64,000 nt of DNA from Microcebus murinus (lineage: Eukaryota; Chordata; Mammalia; Primates; Cheirogaleidae), in assembly GCF_040939455.1 (NCBI RefSeq), contig NC_134126.1, positions 992,001-1,056,000 of the forward strand, read 5' to 3'. Of this stretch, positions 12,308-23,535 are shown piece after piece. Position 1 is the first letter of the stretch; each line of letters begins with the position of its first letter. Below the pieces are notes generated by a model. That model did not search any database, was not told the DNA's origin, and was given only the letters and a program-made list of their open reading frames with translations. The translations under genes and the position numbers were made by a program.

Positions 12308-14580
12308 GATCCGCAATGCGCCCTGCCTGACCGTCTGCCGTGGGTGAGTGGACACAGCCAGATCCGCTCTGCGCCCTGCCAGGCCATCTCCCGTGGGCGA
12401 GTGGACACAGCCAGATCCGCACTGCGCCCTGCCTGCCCGTCTCCCGTCGGTGAGTGGACACAGCCAGATCCGTACTGCGCCCTGCCTGACCGCCTGTCGT
12501 GGGTGAGTGGACACAGCCAGATCCGCACTGCGCCCTGCCTGACCGTCTGCCGTGGGTGAGTGGACACAGCCAGATCCGCACTGCGCCCTGCCTGCCCGTC
12601 TGCCGTGGGTGAGTGGATACAGCCAGATTCGCACTGCGCCCTGCCTGACCGTCTCCCGTGGGTGAGTGGACACAGCCAGATCCGCACTGCGCCTTGCCTG
12701 CCCATCTCACGTGGGTGAGTGGACACAGCCAGAACCGCACTGCGCCCTACCTGCCCGTCTCCCGTGGGTGAGTGGACACGGCCAGATCCGCACTGCACCC
12801 TGCCTGACCGTCCTTCGTGGGTGAGTGGACACCGCCAGATCCGCACTGCGCCCTGCCTGCCCGTCTCCCGTGGGTGAGTGGACACAGCCAGATCCGCACT
12901 GCGCACTGCCTGCCCCTCTCCCGTGGGTGAGTGGACACAGCCAGATCCGCACTACGCCCTGCCTGCCCGTCTGTCGTGGGCGAGTGGACACAGCCTGATC
13001 CGCACTGCGCACTGCCTGACTCTCTGCCGAGGGTGAGTGTACACAGCCAGATCCGCACTGCTCTCTGCCTGACCGTCTGCCGTGGGTGAGTGGACACAGC
13101 CAGATCCACACTGCGCCCTGCCTGCCCGTCTGCCGTGGGCGAGCGGACACAGCCAGATCCGAACTGCGCACTGCCTGACCATCTGCCGTGGGTGAGTGGA
13201 CACAGCCAGATCCGCACTGCGCCCTGCCTGACCGCCTGTCGTGGGTGAGTGGACACAGCCAGATCCGCACTGCGACCTGCCTGCCCGTCTGCCGTGGGTG
13301 AGTGGACACAGCCAGATCCACAGTGCGCCCTGCCTGCCCGTCTGCCGTGGGTGAGTGGACACAGCCAGATCCGCACTGCGCCCTGCCTGCCTGTCTCCCG
13401 TCAGTGAGTGGACACAGCCAGATCCGCACTGCGCCCTGCCTGCCCGTCTCCCGTGGGTGAGTGGACACAGCCAGATCTGCACTGCGCCCTGCCTGCCCGT
13501 CTCCGGTGTGTGAGTGGACACAGCCAGATCCGCACTGCGCCTGCCTGCCCGTCTCCCGTCAGTGAGTGGACACAGTCAGATCCGCACTGCGCCCTGCCTG
13601 ACCGCCTGCCGTGGGCGAGTGGACACAGCCAGATCCGAACTGCGCCCTGCCGGACCGTCTGCCGTGGGCGAGTGGACACAGCCTGATCCACACTGCGCCC
13701 TGCCTGCCCGTCTGCCGTGGGCGAGTGGAAACAGCCAGATCCGCACTGCGCCCTGCCTGACCGTCTGCCGTGGGTGAGTGGACACAGCCCGGTCCGCACT
13801 GCGCCCTGCCTAACCGCCTTCCGTGGGTGGGTGGACACAGCCAGATCCGCCCTGCGCCCTGCCTGCCCGTCTTCCCTGGGCGAGTGGACACAGCCAGATC
13901 CGCACTGCGCTCTGCCTGCCCGTCTACCGTGGGCGAGTGGACACAGCCAGATCCGCACTGCGCCCTGCCTGCCCGTCTCCCTGGGGCGAGTGGACACAGC
14001 CAGATCCGCACTGCGCCCTGCCTGCCCTTCTGCCGTGGGTGAGTGGACACAGCCAGATCCGCACTGCGCCCTGCCTGATCGTCTGCCGTCGGTGAGTGGA
14101 CACAGCCAGATCCACACTGCGCCCTGCTGCCCGTCTGCCGTGGGCGAGTGGACACAGCCCGATCCGCACTGCGCCCTGCCTGACCGTCTGCCGTGGGTGA
14201 GTGGACACAGCCAGATCCGCACTGCGCCCTGCCTGCCCGTCTGCCGTGGGCGAGTGGACACAGCCAGATCCGCACTGCGCCCTGCCTGACGGTCTGCCGT
14301 GGGTGAGTGGACACAGCCAGATCCACACAGCGCACTGCCTGCCCCTCTGCCGTGGGCGAGTGGACACAGCCAGATCCGCACTGCGCCCTGCCTGACCGTC
14401 TGCCGTGGGTGAGTGGACACAGCCAGAACCGCACTGCGCCCTGCCTGCCCGTCTCCCGTGGGCGAGTGGACACAGCCAGATCCGCACTGCGCCCTGCCTG
14501 CCCGTCTCCAGTGGGCGAGTGGACACAGCCAGATCCGGACTGCGCCCTGCCTGCCCGTCTGCCGTGGGCGAGTGGACACA
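12308..14580. repeat. 44-monomer block, copy 2 of a near-tandem doublet
   Basis: Matching from the CCGCTCTGCGCC marker (about 12365, partner about 9982) onward is nearly base for base, which makes this one of the youngest events in the window. It ends at about 14580, where copy 1 continues with CACATCCGGAC but this copy does not. Confidence 0.85.
13711..14561. repeat. 16-monomer higher-order block, copy 4
   Basis: I saw no difference from the copy at 11381 over the diagnostic monomers, including CACAGCCCGGTCCGC (about 13783) and GTCTTCCCTGGGCG (about 13870). Confidence 0.85.
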
Positions 14581-14599
14581 GCCAGATCCGCACTGCGCC

Positions 14600-15783
14600 C
14601 TGCCTGACCGTCTGCCGTGGGTGAGTGGACACAGCCACATCCGCACTGCGCCCTGCCTGACCGCCATTCCGTGGGTGAGTGGACACAGCCAGATCCGCAC
14701 TGCGCCCTGCCTGATCGTCTGCCATCGGTGAGTGGACACAGCCAGATCCGCACTGCGCCCTGCCTGCCCGTATGCCATGGGCGAGTGGACACAGCCCGAT
14801 CCGCACTGCGCCCTGCCTGACCGTCTGCCGTGGGTGAGTGGACACAGCCAGATCCGCACTGCGCCCTGCCTGCCCGTCTGCCGTGGGCGAGTGGACACAG
14901 CCAGATCCGCACTGCGCCCTGCCTGACGGTCTGCCGTGGGTGAGTGGACACAGCCAGATCCGCACTGCGCCTTGCCTGCCCATCTCACGTGGGTGAGTGG
15001 ACACAGCCAGATCCGCACTGCGCCCTACATGCCCGTCTCCCGTGGGTGAGTGGACACAGCCAGATCCGCACTGCACCCTGCCTGACCGTCCTTCGTGGGT
15101 GAGTGGACACCGCCAGATCCGCACTGCGCCCTGCCTGCCCGTCTGCCGTGGGCGAGCGGACCCAGCCAGATCCGCACTGCGCCCTGCCTGCCCGTCTCCA
15201 GTGGGCGAGTGGACACAGCCAGATCCGGACTGCGCCCTGCCTGCCCGTCTGCCGTGGGCGAGTGGACACAGCCAGATCCGCAATGCGCCCTGCCTGACCG
15301 TCTGCCGTGGGTGAGTGGACACAGCCAGATCCGCACTGCGCCCTGCCTGACCGCCTGCCGTGGGTGAGTGGACACAGCCAGATCCGCACTGCGCCCTGCA
15401 TGCCCGTCACCCGTGGGCGAGTGGACACAGCCAGATCCGCACTGCGCCCTGCCTGCCCGTCTGCCGTGGGTGAGTGGATACAGCCAGATTCGCACTGCGC
15501 CCTGCCTGACCGTCTGCCGTGGGTGAGTGGACACAGCCAGATCCGCAATGCGCCCTGCCTGACCGTCTGCTGTGGGTGAGTGGACACAGCGAGATCCGCA
15601 CTGCGCCCTGCCAGGCCATCTCCCGTGGGCGAGTGGACACAGCCAGATCCGCACTGCGCCCTGCCTGCCCGTCTCCCGTCGGTGAGTGGACACAGCCAGA
15701 TCCGCACTGCGCCCTGCCTGACCGCCTGTCGTGGGTGAGTGGACACAGCCAGATCCGCACTGCGCCCTGCCTGACCGTCTGCC
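14600..15783. repeat. Composite of left-arm pieces
   Basis: About 14640-14950 follows the same unit order as about 270-620: CCGCC..TCCGTGGG, GATCGTCTGCC, a CCATGGGCGAG unit, then CTCACGTGGG. About 14900-15770 follows 7300-8140 at offset 7,629. It is satellite only. Confidence 0.7.
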
Positions 15784-16790
15784 GGGGGCGAGTGGACACA
15801 GCCAGATCCGCACTGCGCCCTGCCTGCCCTTCTGCCGTGGGTGAGTGGACACAGCCAGATCCGCACTGTGCCCTGCCTGACCGTCTGCCGTGGGTGAGTG
15901 GACACAGTCAGATCCGCACTGCGCCCTGCCTGACCGTCTGCCGTGGTTGAGTGGACACAGCCAGATCCACACTGCGCCCTGCCTGCCCGTCTGCCGTGGG
16001 TGAGTGGACACAGCCAGATCCGCAATGCGCCCTGCCTGACCGTCTCCCGTGGGTGAGTGGACACAGCCAGATCCGCACTGCGCCCTGCCTGCCCGTCTCC
16101 CGTGGGTGAGTGGACACAGCCAGATCCGCACTGCACCGTGCCTGCCAGTCTCCCGTCAGTGAGTGGACACAGCCAGATCCGCACTGCGCCCTGCCTGCCC
16201 GTCTCCCGTGGGTGAGTGGACACAGCCAGATCCGCACTGCGCGCTGCCTGCCCGTCTCCCGTGGGCGAGTGGAAACAGTCAGATCCGCACTGCGCGCTGC
16301 CTGCCCGTCTGTCGTGGGCGAGTGGACACAGCCATATCCGCACTGCGCCCTGCCTGCCCGTCTGCCGTGGGTGAGTGGACACAGCCAGATCCACACTGCG
16401 CCCTGCCTGCCCGTCTGCCGTGGGTGAGTGGACACAGCCAGATCCGCACTGCGCCATGCCTTACCCTCTCCCGTGGGTGAGTGGACACAGCCAGATCCAC
16501 ACTGCACCCTGCCGGCCCGTCTCCCGTGGGTGAGCGGACACAGTCAGATCCGCACTGCGCCCTGCCTGCCCGTCTCCCGTGGGCGACCGGACACAGCCAG
16601 ATCCGCACTGCGCACTGCCTGACCGTCTGCCGTGGGTGAGTGGACACAGTCAGATCCGCACTGCGCCCTGCCTGACCGCCTGTCGTGGGTGAGTGGACAC
16701 AGCCAGATCCGCAGTGCGCCCGGCCTGACCGTCTGCCGTGGGTGAGTGGACACAGCCAGATGCACACTGCGCCCTGCCTGCCCGTCTGCC
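15784..16790. repeat. ~1-kb block paired with 21348-22354
   Basis: The offset is a constant 5,564 bp (105x53 minus 1). Shared markers are GGGGGCGAGTGG, CTGCACCGTGCC (about 16132), GGAAACAG, CATATCCGC, GGGCGACCGGACAC (about 16581) and CAGATGCACAC (about 16757, partner about 22321). Confidence 0.8.
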
Positions 16791-16949
16791 GTGGGCGAGT
16801 GGACACAGCCAGATCCGCACTGCGCCCTGCCTGACCGTCTGCCGTGGGTGAGTGGACACAGCCAGTACCGCACTGCGCCCTGCCTTCCCGTCTGCCGTGG
16901 GCGAGTGGACACAGCCCGATCCGCACTGCGCCCTGCCTGACCGTCTGCC

Positions 16950-17480
16950 GTGGGTGAGTGGACACAGCCAGATCCGCACTGCGCCCTGCCTGCCCGTCTC
17001 CCGTGGGCGAGTGGACACAGCCAGATCCGCACTGCGCCCTGCCTGCCCGTCTCCAGTGGGCGAGTGGACACAGCCAGATCCGGACTGCGCCCTGCCTGCC
17101 CGTCTGCCGTGGGCGAGTGGACACAGCCAGATCCGCAATGCGCCCTGCCTGACCGTCTGCCGTGGGTGAGTGGACACAGCCCGATCCGCACTGCGCCCTG
17201 CCTGACCGTCTGCCGTGGGTGAGTGGACACAGCCAGATCCGCACTGCGCCCTGCCTGCCCGTCTCCCGTGGGCGAGTGGACACAGCCAGATCCGCACTGC
17301 GCCCTGCCTGCCCGTCTCCAGTGGGCGAGTGGACACAGCCAGATCCGGACTGCGCCCTGCCTGCCCGTCTGACGTGGGCGAGTGGACACAGCCAGATCCG
17401 CAATGCGCCCTGCCTGACCGTCTGCCGTGGGTGAGTGGACACAGCCAGATCCGCACTGCGCCCTGCCTGACCGCCTGCCG
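16950..17480. repeat. 5-monomer tandem duplication, period 265 bp
   Basis: Five consecutive monomers (CCGTCTCCAGTGGG, CCGGACTGCG, CGCAATGCGCC and neighbours) occur twice in a row at exactly 5x53 bp. One visible difference is GTCTGCCGTGGG against GTCTGACGTGGG (about 17371). It is the shortest clear higher-order event in the window. Confidence 0.82.
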
Positions 17481-18919
17481 TGGGTGAGTGGACACAGCCA
17501 GATCCGCACTGCGCCCTGCCAGGCCATCTTTCGTGGGCGAGTGGACACAGCCAGATCCGCACTGCGCCCTGCCTGCCCGTCTCCCGTCGGTGAGTGGACA
17601 CAGCCAGATCCGCACTGCGCCCTGCCTGACCGCCTGTCGTGGGTGAGTGGACACAGCCAGATCCGCACTGCGCCCTGCCTGACCGTCTGCCGTGGGTGAG
17701 TGGACACAGCCAGATCCGCACTGCGCCCTGCCTGCCCGTCTGCCGTGGGTGAGTGGATACAGCCAGATTCGCACTGCGCCCTGCCTGACCGTCTCCCGTG
17801 GGTGAGTGGACACAGCCAGATCCGCACTGCGCCTTGCCTGCCCATCTCACCTGGGTGAGTGGACACAGCCAGATCCGCACAGCGCCCTACCTGCCAGTCT
17901 CCCGTGGGTGAGTGGACACAGCCAGATCCGCACTGCACCCTGCCTGACCGTCCTTCGTGGGTGAGTGGACACCGCCAGATCCGCACTGCGCCCTGCCTGC
18001 CCGTCTCCCGTGGGTGAGTGGACATAGCCAGATCCTCACTGCGCCCTGCCTGCCCGTCTCCCGTCGGTGAGTGGACACAGCCAGATCCGCACTGCGCACT
18101 GCCTGCCCGTCTCCCGTGGGTGAGTGGACACAGCCAGATCCGCACTACGCCCTGCCTGCCCGTCTGTCGTGGGCGAGTGGACACAGCCAGATCCGCACTG
18201 CGCACTGCCTGACTCTCTGCCGAGGGTGAGTGTACACAGCCAGATCCGCACTGCGCTCTGCCTGACCGCCTGCCGTTGGTGAGTGGACACAGCCAGATCC
18301 GCACTGCGATCTGCCTGACCGTCTGCCGTGGGTGAGTGGACACAGCCAGATCCGCACCTCGCCCTGCCTGCCCGTCTGCCGTGGGCGAGTGGACACAGCC
18401 AGATCCGCACTGCGCCCTGCCTGACCGTCTGCCGTGGGTGAGTGGACACAGCCAGATCCGCACTGCGCCCTGCCTGACCGCCTGCCGTGGGTGAGTGGAC
18501 ACAGCCAGATCCGCACTGCGCCCTGCCTGCCGGTCTCCCGTGGGCGAGTGGACACAGCCAGATCCGCACTGCGCCCTGCCTGATCGTCTGCCGTCGGTGA
18601 GTGGACACAGCCAGATCCGCACTGCGCCCTGCTGCCCGTCTGCCGTGGGCGAGTGGACACAGCCCGATCCGCACTGCGCCCTGCCTGACCGTCTGCCGTG
18701 GGTGAGTGGACACAGCGAGATCCGCACTGCGCCCTGCCTGCCCGTCTGCCGTGGGCGAGTGGACACAGCCAGATCCGCACTGCGCCCTGCCTGCCGGTCT
18801 CCCGTGGGCGAGTGGACACAGCCAGATCCGCACTGCGCCCTGCCTGACCGTCTCACGTGGATGAGTGGACACAGCCAGATCCAGACTGCGCCCTGCCTGT
18901 CCGTCTGCCATGGGTGAGT
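17481..18919. repeat. Monomers related to 3300-4200, then a 16-block fragment
   Basis: About 17490-18360 follows the unit order of about 3325-4200 (offset 14,165 over 17887-18212). About 18570-18730 carries the CTGATCG, CCGTCGG and 1-bp-deleted CCCTGCTGCCC units of the 16-monomer block, but not its other markers, so it is only a fragment. Confidence 0.7.
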
Positions 18920-19760
18920 GAACACAGCCCGATCCGCACTGCGCCCTGCCTCACCGTCTTTCGTGGGTGAGTGGACACGGCCGGTTCCGCACTGCGCCCT
19001 GCCTGCTCGTCTCCCGTGGGTGAGTGGACACAGCCAGATCCGCACTGCGCCCTGCCTGCTCGTCTTCCGTGGGTGAGTGGACACAGCCAGATCCGCCCTG
19101 CGCCCTGCCTGCCCGTCTCCCCTGGGCGAGTGGACACAGCCAGATCCGCACTGCGCTCTGCCTGCCCGTCTGCCGTGGGCGAGTGGACACAGCCAGATCC
19201 GCACTGCGCCCTGCCTGCTTGTCTGCTGTGGGTGAGTGGACACAGCCAGATCCGCACTGCGCCCTGCCTCACCGCCTGCCGTGGGTGAGTGGACACAGCC
19301 AGATCCGCACTGCGCCCTGCCTGCCCGTCTCCCGTGGGCGAGTGGACACAGCCAGATCCGCACTGCGCCCTGCCTGACCGTCTGCCGTGGATGAGTGGAC
19401 ACAGCCAGATCCAGACTGCGCCCTGCCTGTCCGTCTGCCGTGGGTGAGTGAACACAGCCCGATCCGCACTGCGCCCTGCCTGACCGTCCTTCGTGGGTGA
19501 GTGGACACCGCCAGATCCGCACTGCGCCCTGCCTGCCCGTCTCCCGTGGGCGAGTGGACACAGCCAGATCCGCACTGCGCGCTGCTTGCCCGTCTGTCGT
19601 GGGCGAGTGGACACAGCCATATCCGCACTACGCCCTGCCTGACCGTCTGCCGTGGGTGAGTGGACACAGCCAGATCCACACTGCGCCCTGCCTGCCCGTC
19701 TGCCGTGGGCGAGCGGACACAGCCAGATCCGAACTGCGCACTGCCTGACCATCTGCCGTG
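18920..19760. repeat. Partial third-type copy of the 26-monomer block
   Basis: It matches 791-1631 at offset 18,129, including the CGGCCGGTTCC unit (18980) and the CCTTCG/CACCGCC unit (about 19488). It ends exactly where the left copies carry the 5-bp deletion. This copy has the intact GTGGGTGAGTGG, so it preserves the state before the deletion. Confidence 0.8.
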
Positions 19761-19844
19761 GGTGAGTGGACACAGCCAGATCCGCACTGCGCCCTGCCTG
19801 ACCGCCTGTCGTGGGTGAGTGGACACAGCCAGATCCGCACTGCG

Positions 19845-22800
19845 CCCGGCCTGACCGTCTGCCGTGGGTGAGTGGACACAGCCAGATCCACACTGCGCCC
19901 TGCCTTCCCGTCTGCCGTGGGTGAGTGGACACAGCCAGATCCGCACTGCGCCCTGCCTGACCGTCTCCCGTGGGTGAGTGGACACAGCCAGATCCGCACT
20001 GCGCCCTGCCTGCCCGTCTCACGTGGTTGAGTGGACACAGCCAGATCCGCACTGCGCCCTGCCTGCCCGTCTCCCGTGGGTGAGTGGACACAGCCAGATC
20101 CGCACTGCACCCTGCCTGACCGTCCTTCGTGGGTGAGTGGACACCGCCAGATCCGCACTGTGCCCTTCCTTCCCGTCTGCCGTGGGCGAGTGGACACAGC
20201 CAGATCCGCACTGCGCCCTCCCTGACTGTCTGCCGTCGGTGAGTGGACACAGCCAGATCCGCACTGCGCCCTGCCTGCCCGTCTCCCGTGGGTGAGTGGA
20301 CACAGCCAGATCCGCACTGCGCGCTGCCTGCCCGTCTCCCGTGGGCGAGTGGAAACAGCCAGATCTGCACTGCGCGCTGCCTGCCCGTCTGTCGTGGGCG
20401 AGTGGACACAGCCATATCCGCACTGCGCCCTGCCTGCCCGTCTGCCGTGGGTGAGTGGACACAGCCAGATCCACACTGCGCCCTGCCTGCCCGTCTGCCG
20501 TGGTTGAGTGGACACAGCCAGATCCGCACTGCGCCCTGCCTGACCCTCTCCCGTGGGTGAGTGGACACAGCCAGATCCACACTGCACCCTGCCTGCCCGT
20601 CTCCCGTTGGTGAGTGGACACAGCCAGATCCGCACTGCGCCCTGCCTGCCCGTCTCCCGTGGGCGAGCGGACACAGCCAGATCCGCACTGCGCCCTGCCT
20701 GACCGTCTCCCGTAGGTGAGTGGACACCGCCAGATCCGCACTGTGCCCTGCCTGCCCGTCTGCCGTGGGCGAGTGGACACAGCCAGATCCGCACTGCGCC
20801 CTGCCTGACTGTCTGCCGTCGGTGAGTGGACACAGCCAGATCCGCACTGCGCCCTGCCTGCCCGTCTGCCGTGGACGAGTGGACACAGCCAAATCCGCAT
20901 TGCGCACTGCCTGACCGTCTGCCGTGGGTGAGTGGACACAGCCAGATCCGCACTGCGCCCTGCCTGACCGCCTGCCGTGGGTGAGTGGACACAGCCAGAT
21001 CCGCAGTGCGCCCTGCCTGACCGTCAGCCGTGGGTGAGTGGACACAGCCAGATCCACACTGCGCCCTGCCTGCCCGTCTGCCGTGGGCGAGTGGACACAG
21101 CCAGATCCGCACTGCGCCCTGCCTGCCCGTCTCCCGTGGGTGAGTGGACACAGCCAGATCCGCACTGCGCCCTGCCTGACCGTCTGCCGTGGGTGAGTGG
21201 ACACAGCCAGATCCGCACTGCGCCCTGCCTGCCCGTCTCCCGTGGGTGAGTGGATACAGCCAGATCCGCACTGCGCCCTGCCTTACCGCCTGCCGTGGGT
21301 GAGTGGACACAGCCAGATCCGCACTGCGCCCTGCCTGCCCGTCTCCCGGGGGCGAGTGGACACAGCCAGATCCGCACTGCGCCCTGCCTGTCCTTCTGCC
21401 GTGGGTGAGTGGACACAGCCAGATCCGCACTGCGCCCTGCCTGACCGTCTGCCGTGGGTGAGTGGACACAGTCAGATCCGCACTGCGCCCTGCCTGACCG
21501 TCTGCCGTGGTTGAGTGGACACAGCCAGATCCACACTGCGCCCTGCCTGCCCGTCTGCCGTGGGTGAGTGGACACAGCCAGATCCGCAATGCGCCCTGCC
21601 TGACCGTCTCCCGTGGGTGAGTGGACACAGCCAGATCCGCACTGCGCCCTGCCTGCCCGTCTCCCGTGGGTGAGTGGACACAGCCAGATCCGCACTGCAC
21701 CGTGCCTGCCCGTCTCCCGTCAGTGAGTGGACACAGCCAGATCCGCACTGCGCCCTGCCTGCCCGTCTCCCGTGGGTGAGTGGACACAGCCAGATCCGCA
21801 CTGCGCGCTGCCTGCCCGTCTCCCGTGGGCGAGTGGAAACAGCCAGATCCGCACTGCGCGCTGCCTGCCCGTCTGTCGTGGGCGAGTGGACACAGCCATA
21901 TCCGCACTGCGCCCTGCCTGCCCGTCTGCCGTGGGTGAGTGGACACAGCCAGATCCACACTGCGCCCTGCCTGCCCGTCTGCCGTGGGTGAGTGGACACA
22001 GCCAGATCCGCACTGCGCCATGCCTGACCCTCTACCGTGGGTGAGTGGACACAGCCAGATCCACACTGCACCCTGCCTGCCCGTCTCCCGTGGGTGAGCG
22101 GACACAGTCAGATCCGCACTGCGCCCTGCCTGCCCGTCTCCCGTGGGCGACCGGACACAGCCAGATCCGCACTGCGCACTGCCTGACCGTCTGCCGTGGG
22201 TGAGTGGACACAGTCAGATCCGCACTGCGCCCTGCCTGACCGCCTGTCGTGGGTGAGTGGACACAGCCAGATCCGCAGTGCGCCCGGCCTGACCGTCTGC
22301 CGTGGGTGAGTGGACACAGCCAGATGCACACTGCGCCCTGCCTGCCCGTCTGCCGTGGGTGAGTGGACACAGCCAGATCCGCACTGCGCCCTGCCTGACC
22401 GTCTCCCGTGGGTGAGTGGACACAGCCAGATCCGCACTGCGCCTTGCCTGCCCGTCTCACGTGGGTGAGTGGACACACCCAGATCCGCACTGCGCCCTGC
22501 CTGCCGTCTCCCGGGGGCGAGTGGACACAGCCAGATCCGCACTGCGCCCTTCCTGCCCTTCTGCCGTGTGTGAGTGAACACAGCCAGATCCGCACTGCGC
22601 CATGCCTGCCCGTCTCCCGTCAGTGAGTGGACACAGCCAGATCCGCACTGCGCCCTACATGCCCGTCTCCCGTGGGTGAGTGGACACAGCCAGATCCGCA
22701 CTGCACCCTGCCTGACCGTCCTTCGTGGGTGAGTGGACACCGCCAGATCCGCACTGCGCCCTGCCTGCCCGTCTCCCGTGGGTGAGTGGACACAGCCAGA

Positions 22801-23535
22801 TCCGCACTGCGCCCTACCTGCCCGTCTCCCCTGGGTGAGTGGACACAGCCAGATCCGCACTGCACCCTGCCTGACCGTCCTTCGTGGGTGAGTGGACACC
22901 GCCAGATCCGCACTGCGCCCTGCCTGCCCGTCTCCCGTGGGTGAGTGGACACAGCCAGATCCGCACTGCACCCTGCCTGACCGTCTTCCGTCCGTGAGTG
23001 GACACAGCCAGATCCGCACTGCGCCCTGCCTGCCCGTCTCCGGTGGGCGAGTGGAAACAGCCAGATCCGCACTGCACGCTGCCTGCCGGTCTCCCGTGGG
23101 CGAGTGGACACAGCCAGATCCGCACTGCGCCCTGCCTGCCCGTCTGTCGTGGGCGAGTGGACACAGCCAGTTCCGCACTGCGCCCTGCCTGACCGTCTCC
23201 CGTGGGTGAGTGGACACAGCCAGATCCGCACTGCGCCCTGCCTGCCCGTCTCCCGTGGGTGAGTGGACACAGCCAGATCCGCACTGCACCTTGCCTGCCC
23301 GTCTCCCGTCATTGAGTGGACACAGCCAGATCCGCACTGTGCCCTGCCTGCCCGTCTGTCGTGGGCGAGTGGACACAGCCAGATCCGTACTGCGCCCTGC
23401 CTGCCCGTCTGCCGTGGGTGAGTGGACACAGCCAGATCCACACTGCGCCCTGCCTGCCCGTCTGCCGTGGGCGAGCGGACACAGCCAGATCCGCACTGCG
23501 CACTGCCTGACCGTCTGCCGTGGGTGAGTGGACAC
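19845..23535. repeat. 3.7-kb block repeated at 55669-59412 (left copy)
   Basis: The offset is 35,824 bp up to about 22150 and 35,877 bp from about 22408. Shared markers are GCGCCCGGCC at the start (19845), GTGCCCTTCCTTCCC (about 20159), CTCCCGTAGGTGAG (about 20707), CGTCAGCCGTGGG (about 21015), CTACATGCCC (about 22656), CTTCCGTCCGTGAG (about 22984) and CATTGAGTGG (about 23311). The jump of one monomer is explained by a local rearrangement in the right copy near 57915-58090. Confidence 0.87.
21348..22354. repeat. ~1-kb block paired with 15784-16790
   Basis: This is the second copy of the 5,564-bp-offset pair. It lies inside the 3.7-kb block, so related sequence occurs again at about 57172 to 58230. 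A further related stretch (CACCGTGCC, GGAAACAG, CATATCCGC units) is at about 27630-28135. Confidence 0.78.
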
